Below, piece after piece: positions 43,326-52,038 of a stretch of 64,000 bases of DNA. Made by a program: the position numbers and the translations under genes. The notes under the pieces were generated by a model, which was given only the letters and a program-made list of their open reading frames with translations, was not told the origin of the DNA and searched no databases. Source of the stretch: Mycobacterium europaeum (GTDB lineage Bacteria; Actinomycetota; Actinomycetes; Mycobacteriales; Mycobacteriaceae); the NCBI RefSeq assembly GCF_002102155.1, contig NZ_LQOU01000002.1, positions 124,001 to 188,000 of the forward strand. Reading direction: 5' to 3'. Numbering within the stretch: position 1 is the stretch's first letter; every line of letters begins with the position of its first letter.

Positions 43326-46300
43326 ATGACCGACGTCGCGATCATCGGTCTCGCGTGCCGATTTCCCGGCGCGGAGAACCCGCGCGACCTCTGGGGTGTG
43401 CTCCGCGACGGGCGGGAGGCGGCGCGGCTGCCCGGCGACGTCGCGGAGTTCGACGCCGATTTCTTCCATCTCTCCCCGCGTGAGGCGGGCGCGATGGATC
43501 CCCGCCAGCGGCTGGCCCTCGAATTGGCCTGGGAAGCCTTCGAAGACGCGTTCGTGGTGGCGGAAAACGTGCGAGGCGAGTCGGTTGCGGTGTACGTCGG
43601 GGCGATGGCCGACGACTACGCGGTCCTCACGCTGCGCGACCTGGCCGACAACCTCGACCACCACTCGTTCGCCGGCATCAGCCGGGGGATGATCGCCAAC
43701 AGGGTGTCCTATGCCCTGGGGTTGCGCGGGCCCAGCATGACCGTCGACTCCGGGCAATCGTCGTCGCTGACCGCCGTGCACCTCGCGTGCGAGAGCCTGC
43801 GTTCGGGCGAGTCGGCGCTGGCGCTCGCCGGCGGCGTCCACCTCAACCTGGCCGACGAAACGGCAATGTTGGAGCGCGAATTCGGCGCGCTGTCGACCTC
43901 GGGTCACACCTACGCGTTCGATCGGCGCGCGGACGGCTACGTCCGTGGCGAGGGCGGCGGACTGGTGCTGCTCAAGCCGTTGCCGGCGGCCCTGCGGGAC
44001 GGGGACCGCATCCACGCGGTGATCCGGGGCAGCGCCGTGGGCAATGCGGGGCACAGCGCCGCGGGTCAGACGGTGCCCTCGGTCTCCGCCGAGGCCGACG
44101 TGATCCGCCGCGCGCTTGCCGCCGCCGGCCTGGGCGGCGGCGACATCGACTATGTCGAGGCGCACGGCACCGGCACGAAGGTCGGCGACGCGGCGGAGGC
44201 GCAGGCGCTGGGTGAGGTGTTCGGCGGGCGCGCGCGCCCGGTGAACGTGGGCTCGGTGAAGACCAACATCGGGCACGCCGGGGCCGCCGCGGGCATCGCG
44301 GGCCTGCTCAAGGCCGTGCTCGCCGTGCGGCATTCGGTGATTCCGCCGAGCCTCAACCACGCCGGCCCCGACCCCGAGCTCGATCGCCTCGGGCTGCGGG
44401 TCAACACCGACGCCCTGCCGTGGCCGGCGGCCGAGCGTCCGCGCCGTGCCGGGGTGTCGTCGTTCGGCATGGGCGGCACGAACGCGCACGTCGTCGTGGA
44501 AGAGGCTCCCGCGCAACCGGATACACCCGCCGACGCGCCCGACGGGCCGGTTGCGTGGGTGCTCTCGGCGCGCTCCGCGCAGGCCCTGGCCAACCAGGCG
44601 CGGCGACTCGCGGCGTGGGTGGCCGACTCGGAGCTGACCGCGCCCGACGTGGCGTGGTCGTTGGTGACCACGCGTTCGGTGTTCGACCATCGGGCGGTGC
44701 TGGTGGGCCGCGATCGCGAGGCGCTGACCCGCGACCTGGCCGGCGTGGCGGCCGGCGAGGCGGCCCCGGGGCTGGTGGTCGGCCACGCCGGGCCGGCGGC
44801 CAAGACGGCCTTCGTGTTCCCGGGCCAGGGTTCGCAATCGCCGGGGATGGGTCGCCGGCTGCATGACCGATTTCCGGCGTTCGCCCGCGCGTTCGACGAG
44901 GCCGCCGCGGCGATGGACGCCCACCTGCGGGTGCCGTTGCGCGAGGTGATGTGGGGCGACGACGCGGAGTCGTTGCGGGACACCGGATTCGCCCAGCCGG
45001 CGTTGTTCGTGCTCGAGGTCGCCCTGGCCGCGCTGTGGCGGTCCTGGGGTGTGATACCCGATGTGGTGCTGGGCCACTCGGTGGGGGAGATCGCGGCGGC
45101 GTGTGTGGCGGGGGCGTTGTCGCTGGATGACGCGGCGCGCATCGTGGCGGCGCGCGGAGAATTGATGGCCCGGCTGCCGGCGGGCGGGGTGATGGTGGCG
45201 GTGGACGCCGGCGAGGCGGAGGTGACCCCGATGCTGGGCGCGGACGTCAGCATCGCGGCGGTCAACGCTCCGAACGCGGTGGTGCTGTCCGGTGAGCGCG
45301 CCGCGGTGGGGGCGGTGGCGGACCGCCTGGCGGACACCGGCCGTCGGACGCACCGATTGGCGGTCTCGCACGCCTTTCATTCGCCGTTGATGGAACCGAT
45401 GCTCGACGAGTTCGCGCATCGGATCTCCGGCATCCAACCGCGCCAGCCCCGAATTTGCCTGATCTCCAACGTGTCCGGCGAGCCCGCCGGCCCCGGGTAC
45501 GGATCCGCGCGATACTGGGTCGAGCATGTGCGCCGGCCGGTGCGGTTCCTCGACGGCGTGCGCGCCGCCGAGGCTCTGGGGGTGACGGCGTTCGCCGAGA
45601 TGGGCCCGGGCGGTGGGCTGAGCCCGGCGGTGGACCAGTCCCTGACCACCCAGCGGCCGATCTCGGTGGTGACCATGCCCAAGGACGGTCCCGAGGTCGG
45701 GTCGCTGCTGTACGCGGCCGGCCGGCTGTTCACCGCCGGTGTGGAGGTACGCTGGCCGGTCGTGCTGGCCGCCCCCGGGACCCGCCGGGTTGACCTGCCG
45801 ACGTACGGCTTTGCGCGGCAACGATTCTGGCTGGGGGATGCGCGGGATGCGGTGCCCGCCAAGGCGAGCCGGTCGCCGGACCTGGCCGAGCGGTTGCACG
45901 CCCTGGCGCCCGCGGACCGGCGGAGGCGGCTGGTCGAGCTGGTCTGCGAGCACGTCGCCGCCGTCTCGGGACACCCGGACGGCAGCGCCATCGACCGCGA
46001 CCGCGCCTTCGCCGACCTCGGGTTCGATTCGATGACCGGCGTCGAACTGCGCAACCGGCTGACGACGGCGACCGGCCTGGCTCTGTCGCGGACCCTGATC
46101 TTCGACTATCCCACCCCCGCGGCGCTGGCCGATCACCTGCGGCAGCAACTGTTCCGCGGGGAGGACGACCGATCCGACGAGGACAAACTGTGGTCGTCGC
46201 TGCGCAGCATCCCCGTCGCCGAGCTCCGCAGGACCGGATTGCTCGACAAGCTCCTGCTGCTCGCCGGCGGACCGGAAAGCGTTGCCGCCGAACCGGTGAT

Positions 46301-46388
46301 CACCGGCGATGAGATCGATTCCCTGACCCCCGACGCGTTGATCGCGATGGCGCTCAACGCGGGTGACGACGAGAGCGACGGACGATGA
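43326..46388 (+). CDS. pks9: KSQ-AT-ACP polyketide loading protein (Pks9-like)
   Basis: 1020 residues: KS-like domain (1-400), AT (about 490-800) and ACP (Ser902 in LGFDSMTGVEL). The KS active-site cysteine is replaced by Gln144 (TVDSGQSSSLTAVHLA), while both histidines (EAHGTGT, NIGHAGAAAG) remain. This is the KSQ signature of actinomycete loading modules, which decarboxylate malonyl-ACP to acetyl-ACP rather than condense. The AT has GHSVGEIAA and HAFH (682-685), fitting malonyl-CoA. No N-terminal docking helix, as expected for a first protein. The C-terminal tail (EIDSLTPDALIAMAL) looks like a docking element and differs from the tails of Pks7 and Pks8. One base separates it from pks8. Length matches M. 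tuberculosis Pks9 (1017). Confidence 0.92.
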   Translation: MTDVAIIGLACRFPGAENPRDLWGVLRDGREAARLPGDVAEFDADFFHLSPREAGAMDPRQRLALELAWEAFEDAFVVAENVRGESVAVYVGAMADDYAVLTLRDLADNLDHHSFAGISRGMIANRVSYALGLRGPSMTVDSGQSSSLTAVHLACESLRSGESALALAGGVHLNLADETAMLEREFGALSTSGHTYAFDRRADGYVRGEGGGLVLLKPLPAALRDGDRIHAVIRGSAVGNAGHSAAGQTVPSVSAEADVIRRALAAAGLGGGDIDYVEAHGTGTKVGDAAEAQALGEVFGGRARPVNVGSVKTNIGHAGAAAGIAGLLKAVLAVRHSVIPPSLNHAGPDPELDRLGLRVNTDALPWPAAERPRRAGVSSFGMGGTNAHVVVEEAPAQPDTPADAPDGPVAWVLSARSAQALANQARRLAAWVADSELTAPDVAWSLVTTRSVFDHRAVLVGRDREALTRDLAGVAAGEAAPGLVVGHAGPAAKTAFVFPGQGSQSPGMGRRLHDRFPAFARAFDEAAAAMDAHLRVPLREVMWGDDAESLRDTGFAQPALFVLEVALAALWRSWGVIPDVVLGHSVGEIAAACVAGALSLDDAARIVAARGELMARLPAGGVMVAVDAGEAEVTPMLGADVSIAAVNAPNAVVLSGERAAVGAVADRLADTGRRTHRLAVSHAFHSPLMEPMLDEFAHRISGIQPRQPRICLISNVSGEPAGPGYGSARYWVEHVRRPVRFLDGVRAAEALGVTAFAEMGPGGGLSPAVDQSLTTQRPISVVTMPKDGPEVGSLLYAAGRLFTAGVEVRWPVVLAAPGTRRVDLPTYGFARQRFWLGDARDAVPAKASRSPDLAERLHALAPADRRRRLVELVCEHVAAVSGHPDGSAIDRDRAFADLGFDSMTGVELRNRLTTATGLALSRTLIFDYPTPAALADHLRQQLFRGEDDRSDEDKLWSSLRSIPVAELRRTGLLDKLLLLAGGPESVAAEPVITGDEIDSLTPDALIAMALNAGDDESDGR

Positions 46389-46512
46389 AACCCCAAAGCA
46401 ATGACACACACGTCGAATACGTCAAACTTTTGCCGGGATGTCGCGAACCGCATAAGCTTCGGGGATCGGTGAAAGTCCCATTCGAGCTGGGATGCAAGCA
46501 AGAGGGTTGGGC

Positions 46513-47574
46513 ATGAGCGTCATTGCGGGTGTGTTCGCAGTATTGCCGCCGCATCGCTACAGCCAGGCCGAAATCACCGACCAGCTCGTCGAATTGCCCG
46601 CCCTCAAGGAGCACGAGGCGGTCGTCCGGCGGCTGCACGCCGCCGCCAAGGTCAACTGCCGCCACCTCGTCCTGCCGCTGGAGCGCTACCCGTCGCTCAC
46701 CGATTTCGGTGAGGCCAACGAGATCTTCATCGAGCACGCCGTCGAGCTCGGCTGCCAGGCGCTGCTGGGCGCGCTCGACGAGGCCGATCTGCGACCCCAG
46801 GACATCGACATGATCGCCACCACCACGGTGACCGGCGTGGCGGTGCCGTCGCTCGACGCGCGGATCGCCGGGCGGCTTGGGCTGCGCCCGGACGTGCGCC
46901 GGGTGCCGCTGTTCGGGCTGGGCTGCGCGGCCGGGGCGGCCGGTGTGGGCCGGCTGCACGACTATCTGCGCGGGGCGCCGGACGGCGTCGCGGCCCTGGT
47001 CTCGGTCGAGCTGTGTTCGCTCACCTTCCCTGCGGTCAAGCCCACGGTGTCGGGCCTGGTCGGCACCGCCATGTTCGGCGACGGGGCCGCCGCCGTGGTC
47101 GCCGTCGGCGACCGTCGCGCCGACCGGTCGACCCCCGGCGGGCCCGACATCGTCGACTCCCGCAGCCGCCTGTATCGGGATTCGCTGCACGTCATGGCCT
47201 GGAACGTCAGCCCGGCCGGGCTGCACCTGGTGATGTCCCCGGAGCTGACCGACTTCATCGACCGCTACCTGCCCGGCGACGTCAGCCGATTCCTGGGCGC
47301 CCACGGCCTGACCAAGGACGACATCGGCGCCTGGGTGGCGCATCCCGGCGGCCCCAAGGTCATCAACGCGATCGCCAACAGCCTCGAGCTGCCGCCCGAT
47401 GCCCTCGAGCTGACCTGGCGCTCGCTGGGTGAGATCGCGAACTTGTCGTCGGCCTCGGTGCTGCACATCCTGCGTGACACCATCGCCAAGCCGCCGCCCG
47501 GCGGAGGCCCCGGGCTGATGCTCGCGATGGGCCCGGGGTTCAGCTCCGAGCTCGTGCTGTTGCGCTGGCGCTAG
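46513..47574 (+). CDS. pks11: Type III polyketide synthase Pks11
   Basis: 353 residues with Cys138 ([11 protein letters not shown]), His in AHPGGPKVI and Asn in [12 protein letters not shown]. tuberculosis Pks11 has been shown to make methyl-branched alkylpyrones from long-chain starters and (methyl)malonyl-CoA. ATG follows GAGGGTTGGGC; an in-frame ATG seven codons earlier is possible. The 124 bases before it are less GC-rich than the surroundings and hold a weak TTGCCG-15-CATAAG promoter-like pair (46430-46456), so it may be transcribed separately from pks9. The product of the type I proteins in this locus is a plausible starter. Confidence 0.94.
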   Translation: MSVIAGVFAVLPPHRYSQAEITDQLVELPALKEHEAVVRRLHAAAKVNCRHLVLPLERYPSLTDFGEANEIFIEHAVELGCQALLGALDEADLRPQDIDMIATTTVTGVAVPSLDARIAGRLGLRPDVRRVPLFGLGCAAGAAGVGRLHDYLRGAPDGVAALVSVELCSLTFPAVKPTVSGLVGTAMFGDGAAAVVAVGDRRADRSTPGGPDIVDSRSRLYRDSLHVMAWNVSPAGLHLVMSPELTDFIDRYLPGDVSRFLGAHGLTKDDIGAWVAHPGGPKVINAIANSLELPPDALELTWRSLGEIANLSSASVLHILRDTIAKPPPGGGPGLMLAMGPGFSSELVLLRWR

Positions 47575-47578
47575 CCGG

Positions 47579-48331
47579 TCAGCCCGCCGCCGGCGAGTCC
47601 AGGAAGCCTTGAACGGCCTCGGTGAGGATGCGGCCGCCGCGGGTGTTCAGGTGGATGCCGTCGATGTGGAACTCCCATCCGTTCATCCGTGAGATGTCAT
47701 CGAAGCTGCGGCGCAGCACCGCCTCCCGGATCAGATAGTCGCGGTAGAACGACCGGAACGAGAACCGGGTGAACGGCTTGGCGGTCTGCGCGCGGACCAA
47801 TTGGTCCTGGAACGCTTCGAAGAAGGCGATGTAGTCCGTGCCCTCCCGCGCCGCCACCGCCCGGATCGCGACGTTGTAGGCGGCGCACTCGTCGTTCAGG
47901 CGAGCCTGGACGGCGTGCGTCGACTGCGGGTCTTCCCCCACGGGCGCGAGGGAACTCAGCGCGATCCTGGCGTCGGTCTCCAGCCGCAACCGGCGCGTGA
48001 TGAGTTCGAGGTTCTCTTCGAACCGCCGCGCGGTCGGCTCGGCGGGCAGCCCCTTCCACACTCGCACCACCCGGCGGAAGTTGGGGAAGACGCCGGCCAG
48101 CATGTCGTTGGTGCCGATCAGGACGATCACCCGGTCGGGCCGGACGGCGGTCACGCGGCGCAGCCGCCGGATCGTGTGGAAGGACAGGTCGCCGCCCACG
48201 CCGAAGTTCACGAACCGGAATCGCTTGTTGCGCGGCCGATTCTGCAGTTCGTCGATCCAGCGGTAGGTTCCCTTGGACGCGGTGGTGCTGGAACCGACGC
48301 AGGCCACGGTTTCGGTGGGGCCGCAAGTCAC
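47579..48331 (-). CDS. SGNH/GDSL-family hydrolase
   Basis: About 250 residues. Block I appears as CVGSSTTAS (serine nucleophile in a GxSxT variant of GDS), block II glycine in NFGVGGDLS, block III GTNDM and block V DGIHLNTRGG with the Asp-His pair, so the catalytic set of an SGNH esterase looks complete. No signal peptide in the chosen form. GTG at 48331 starts 8 bases after the stop of the ABC-F gene, giving a probable two-gene unit; a second GTG at 48310 would also keep block I. Converges with pks11 with 4 bases between stops. M. tuberculosis has a P450 gene next to pks11 instead, as I recall, so this is a local difference. Substrate unknown. Confidence 0.82.
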   Translation of the reverse strand: MTCGPTETVACVGSSTTASKGTYRWIDELQNRPRNKRFRFVNFGVGGDLSFHTIRRLRRVTAVRPDRVIVLIGTNDMLAGVFPNFRRVVRVWKGLPAEPTARRFEENLELITRRLRLETDARIALSSLAPVGEDPQSTHAVQARLNDECAAYNVAIRAVAAREGTDYIAFFEAFQDQLVRAQTAKPFTRFSFRSFYRDYLIREAVLRRSFDDISRMNGWEFHIDGIHLNTRGGRILTEAVQGFLDSPAAG

Positions 48332-48338
48332 AGTCGCA

Positions 48339-50108
48339 TTATTCGAGGATCTCCGACAGCTCCAGCCACCGGCCCTCCGTCGAGGCGACCTCGTCGTCCA
48401 GGGCCCGCAACTCCCCGGTGAGCCGCGCGATGCCGACATGGTCGGCCTGGTCGTGCTCGGCCAGCTCGCGGTGTTTGTCGGCGATCTGGTCGGCCAGGCG
48501 CGCGAGCCGGCGGTCGAGGCCGGCCAGCTCTTTTTCCGCGGCCCGCCGTTCGGCTCCCGACATCCCCGCCGTCTCGGGCCGTGCCGGCTGGGCGCCGGCG
48601 CCGGCCTTCGGCGCGGCCAGCCGCAGGTACTCGTCGATGCCGCCGGGCAGGTGGCGCAACCGGCCGTCGAGAATGGCGTACTGCTGGTCGGTGACCCGCT
48701 CGAGCAGGTAGCGGTCGTGCGAGACGACGATCAGGGTGCCCGCCCACGAGTCGAGCAGGTCCTCCATCGCGGTCAGCATGTCGGTGTCGACGTCGTTGGT
48801 GGGCTCGTCCAGCAGCAGCACGTTGGGCTCGGACAGCAGCGTGAGCATCAGCTGCAGCCGCCGCCGTTGCCCGCCGGAGAGTTCGCCGATCCGGGCGGAC
48901 AGCTGGCCGCGACCGAAGCCGAGCCGCTCGAGCAGCTGCGCCGGCGTCACCTCCCGGCCCTCGACCTCGTACCCGCCGCGCAGCCCGCCCAGCACGTCGG
49001 CGATCCGGTCGTCGGTGAGCCCGGCCAGGGCGTCGCCCTGTTGGTCCAGCACGGCCAGCCGCACGGTCTTGCCGCGCTTGACCCGCCCGGTGTCCGGCTT
49101 GACGGTTCCGGCGATCAGCCCCAGCAGCGTCGACTTGCCGGCGCCGTTGGCCCCGACGATGCCGGTGCGTTCCCCCGGGGCGATCCGCCACTCGATGTCG
49201 CGCAGCACCGGGTGGCCGTCAAATTCGACCGACACGTCGAGCAGGTCGATGACGTCCTTGCCCAGCCTGGCCGTCGCCAGCTTGGCCAGCTCGACGGTGT
49301 TGCGCAGCGGCGGCACGTCGGCGATCAGCTGGTTGGCCGCCTCGATGCGGAACTTGGGCTTCGAGGTGCGGGCCGGCGCGCCGCGACGCAGCCACGCCAG
49401 CTCCTTGCGCATCAGGTTCTGCCGCTTGGCCTCGGTGGCGGCGGCCATCCGGTCGCGCTCGACGCGCTGCAGCACGTACGCCGCGTAGCCGCCCTCGAAC
49501 GGCTCCACGATGCCGTCGTGCACCTCCCACGTCGTGGTGGCGACCTCGTCGAGGAACCAGCGGTCGTGCGTCACCAGCAACAGCCCGCCGGTGTTGCGCG
49601 CCCAGCGCTGTTTCAGGTGCTCGGCCAGCCAGGTGATGCCCTCGATGTCCAGATGGTTGGTCGGTTCGTCGAGGGCGATCACGTCCCACTCGCCGACCAG
49701 CAACTCCGCCAGCTGGACCCGGCGGCGCTGGCCACCGCTGAGCGTGGCTATCGTTGCGTCCCAGGCGATGTCGGACACCAGGCCGGCGACCACGTCGCGG
49801 ACCCGCGCGTCGCCGGCCCACTGGTGTTCGGCCGCCTCGCCCACCAGCGTCCAGCCCACCGTGCGGTCCGGTTTCAGGGTGTCCGCCTGGCTGAGCGCGC
49901 CGACCCGCAGGCCGCTGCGGCGGGTCACGCGGCCGGAGTCGGGTTGCAGCTGGCCCGTCAGCAGCCGGAGCAGGCTCGACTTGCCGTCGCCGTTGCGCCC
50001 GACGATGCCGATGCGCGCGCCGTCGTTCACGCCCAACGTGACCGAGTCGAAGACCAGCTGGGTCGGGTATTCGAGGCGGATGGCCTCGGCCCCCAATAGG
50101 TGCGCCAC
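48339..50108 (-). CDS. ABC-F family ATPase (Uup-like)
   Basis: 589 residues with two ABC modules and no membrane segment: Walker A GRNGDGKSS and GANGAGKST, signatures LSGGQRRRVQLAELL and LSGGQRRRLQL, Walker B IALDEPTNHLDI and LLDEPTNDVD. The linker between modules (residues 230-290) is helical and basic, and a C-terminal coiled coil (about 520-585) resembles Uup. ABC-F proteins act on the ribosome, in translation control or antibiotic protection, rather than in transport. M. tuberculosis carries the counterpart as two adjacent fragments (Rv1668c and Rv1667c, annotated as macrolide transport), so this copy appears to be the intact form. GTG start; an internal start is possible but would cut into the first strand. 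Confidence 0.88.
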   Translation of the reverse strand: MAHLLGAEAIRLEYPTQLVFDSVTLGVNDGARIGIVGRNGDGKSSLLRLLTGQLQPDSGRVTRRSGLRVGALSQADTLKPDRTVGWTLVGEAAEHQWAGDARVRDVVAGLVSDIAWDATIATLSGGQRRRVQLAELLVGEWDVIALDEPTNHLDIEGITWLAEHLKQRWARNTGGLLLVTHDRWFLDEVATTTWEVHDGIVEPFEGGYAAYVLQRVERDRMAAATEAKRQNLMRKELAWLRRGAPARTSKPKFRIEAANQLIADVPPLRNTVELAKLATARLGKDVIDLLDVSVEFDGHPVLRDIEWRIAPGERTGIVGANGAGKSTLLGLIAGTVKPDTGRVKRGKTVRLAVLDQQGDALAGLTDDRIADVLGGLRGGYEVEGREVTPAQLLERLGFGRGQLSARIGELSGGQRRRLQLMLTLLSEPNVLLLDEPTNDVDTDMLTAMEDLLDSWAGTLIVVSHDRYLLERVTDQQYAILDGRLRHLPGGIDEYLRLAAPKAGAGAQPARPETAGMSGAERRAAEKELAGLDRRLARLADQIADKHRELAEHDQADHVGIARLTGELRALDDEVASTEGRWLELSEILE

Positions 50109-50127
50109 CGGCCCGACCCTACTGCCG

Positions 50128-50856
50128 CTACTGGAGGGTCAGCAGTGCCCGGTCGATTTGGCTCTGGGTCTCCGCCGACGCCTCGCTGGCAAGGGCGTCC
50201 AGGAAGCGGCCGGCGAGGTCGCGCAGTTTCAGGTTGGTCTCCTGGGAGCGCCACACCAAAATGTCGAACGCCCGCTCCGCGGAGATGCCGTAGGCGGCCA
50301 TCAGCACGCCCTTGGCCTGTTCGATCCGGGCGCGGGCGTCGGCCACCGCCGACAGCACGTTGTTGATGTCGGTCTGCAGCGAGTCGGTGACGTCGACGTA
50401 GAACCCCGACGCTCCGATCAGGTTGCCGTCGTCATCGAGCATCCGGTCGCCCGCGACGACGACGCAGTGCGTGCGCCCGCCGGTGTCGATGATGCGGTGG
50501 CGGCTGCTGAACGGCTTGCCCCGCATCACCCGGTCCAGGACGGCGTCGACGCGTTCGCGGTCCTCGGGGTGCTTGTGCTTGAGCAGCAGTTCCGTGGTGG
50601 GCTGCACCTGGCCGGGCCGGTAACCGTGCATCCGGGCGACCGCGGCCGACCACTCCCAGCGGTGGCCGTCGAGGAAGAACCGGAACCGGCCGACGTTCTG
50701 CGGCTCGCCCAGGCCCAGGACCAGGTCGACCGCGTTCAGGTCCTGTTGGTCGACGGCGTCGGACATGAACGCCTCGCACGCGGAGGCCGCCGCGTCGTCA
50801 TCGGGGCGGTTCCCGTCGCGCCCCCGCACTGCTTCGTCCTCGAAGTTCACGGTCAT
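50128..50856 (-). CDS. PAS-ANTAR RNA-binding antiterminator
   Basis: 242 residues. A PAS domain of the PAS_3 type occupies roughly residues 50-165 (RFRFFLDGHRWEWSAAVARM, then GASGFYVDVTDSL). A C-terminal ANTAR domain follows (ARIEQAKGVLMAAYGISAERAFDILVWRSQE). ANTAR proteins bind paired hexaloop hairpins in mRNA leaders and prevent termination; PAS senses a small ligand or redox state. The ATG at 50856 follows AAGGACAG; the open frame reaches 50928 without family similarity. It lies 19 bases upstream of the ABC-F gene in the same direction, so may be co-transcribed with it. No obvious dual hexaloop target was found nearby. Confidence 0.85.
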   Translation of the reverse strand: MTVNFEDEAVRGRDGNRPDDDAAASACEAFMSDAVDQQDLNAVDLVLGLGEPQNVGRFRFFLDGHRWEWSAAVARMHGYRPGQVQPTTELLLKHKHPEDRERVDAVLDRVMRGKPFSSRHRIIDTGGRTHCVVVAGDRMLDDDGNLIGASGFYVDVTDSLQTDINNVLSAVADARARIEQAKGVLMAAYGISAERAFDILVWRSQETNLKLRDLAGRFLDALASEASAETQSQIDRALLTLQ

Positions 50857-50931
50857 CGGTCGCTGTCCTTCAGATCCGTAACTATGTCCTCCGCATATCA
50901 ATGCCCATTTTTGCGCGAGTCCATTCATGGA

Positions 50932-52038
50932 TCAGGCTTTCCGATACGGTTCCGCGTCGGCGCGTTTGAATTCGAGGCCCAGCCCCGGCCGGCGCAGATC
51001 CGGCCGCAGCGCGCCGCACTCGGGGGACAGCGCGCCGTCGAACACCATGTGCTCGATGCGGTGGTGATCGTGGAAGTACTCCAGGTGGCGCAGGTTGGGG
51101 ATGGTGCTCGCCACGTGGGCGTGCAGGTTGGGGGCGCAGTGCCCGGACACGTCGACGTTGTGGGCGGCGGCCACGGCGGCGGCCCGCAGCCAGTCGGTGA
51201 TGCCGCCGCAGCGGGTGACGTCGATTTGCAGGCAGTCGACCGCCCCGGCGGCGAGCATCCGGTTGAAGTAGGCCAGGTCGTAGCCGTATTCGCCGGCCGC
51301 GACGTCGGGCGTCACCTGGTCGCGGACTTCCCGTAACCCGTCCAGGTCGTCGGACGAGACGGGCTCTTCGAACCAGGTGACGTCGTGGTCGGCCATGGCG
51401 TGGGCCACCCGGATCGCCTGCTTGCGGCGGTAGGCGCCGTTGGCGTCGACATAGAGCTCGACGTCCGGCCCGATCACCCTGCGGGACAGCGCGATTCGAT
51501 CGAGGTCGCGGCGCTCGTCGGATCCCCACGACTCGCCGATCTTGATCTTGACGCGCGGGATCTTCCACTCGTCCACCCAGCGTTCGAGCTGGGCGCGAGT
51601 CTGACGCTCGTCATAGGTGGTGAACCCGCCGCTGCCGTAGATCGGGACCGCGTCGTGCGCCATGCCGAGCAGCCGGCACACCGGCAGGTCCAGCAGCTTG
51701 CCCTTGAGGTCCCACAGGGCGGTGTCGACCGCCGAGATGGCGCACGACACCAGCCCCGGCCGCCCGTTGTTGCGCATCGCCCGGACCATCGCCTGCCACC
51801 GGCCGGTGATGTCCAGGGCGCCGTGTCCGGTGAGGGTGCCGGCCAGCGGACCGTTGATCAGGTCCGCGCACGCGCCGTCGGCGTAGGTGTAGCCGATCCC
51901 GCGCCGCCCGTCCGCGGCAACCTCGGCCAGCACCAGCGTGGTCGACGACCACGGCAGGGTGCCGTCGGCCTCGGGTGCGTCGGTGGGGATTTCGTAGGCC
52001 TGGGCGGTGACGTCGTCGATGCGTGCGTCGACGCTCAT
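50932..52038 (-). CDS. Enolase-superfamily sugar acid dehydratase (mandelate racemase subgroup)
   Basis: 368 residues. An N-terminal capping domain is followed by a TIM barrel with the mandelate-racemase pattern: K-x-K base in VKIKIGESWG, metal ligands Asp in LYVDANGAY, Glu in TWFEEPVSS and Glu in AAGEYGYDL, and a His in VSGHCAPNLHAH. The set is complete, so catalysis is expected. Subgroup members dehydrate or epimerise sugar acids such as gluconate or galactonate; the exact acid is not predictable. ATG overlaps the SDR stop by 4 bases (ATGA). Last gene of the carbohydrate operon, where a sugar-acid dehydratase would follow the oxidising enzymes. Confidence 0.85.
   Translation of the reverse strand: MSVDARIDDVTAQAYEIPTDAPEADGTLPWSSTTLVLAEVAADGRRGIGYTYADGACADLINGPLAGTLTGHGALDITGRWQAMVRAMRNNGRPGLVSCAISAVDTALWDLKGKLLDLPVCRLLGMAHDAVPIYGSGGFTTYDERQTRAQLERWVDEWKIPRVKIKIGESWGSDERRDLDRIALSRRVIGPDVELYVDANGAYRRKQAIRVAHAMADHDVTWFEEPVSSDDLDGLREVRDQVTPDVAAGEYGYDLAYFNRMLAAGAVDCLQIDVTRCGGITDWLRAAAVAAAHNVDVSGHCAPNLHAHVASTIPNLRHLEYFHDHHRIEHMVFDGALSPECGALRPDLRRPGLGLEFKRADAEPYRKA

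Noticed and set aside
46401..46472. Short frame beginning MTHTSNTSNF between pks9 and pks11
   Set aside because: No ribosome binding site, no conservation evidence, and the segment is better explained as a leader or promoter region of pks11.
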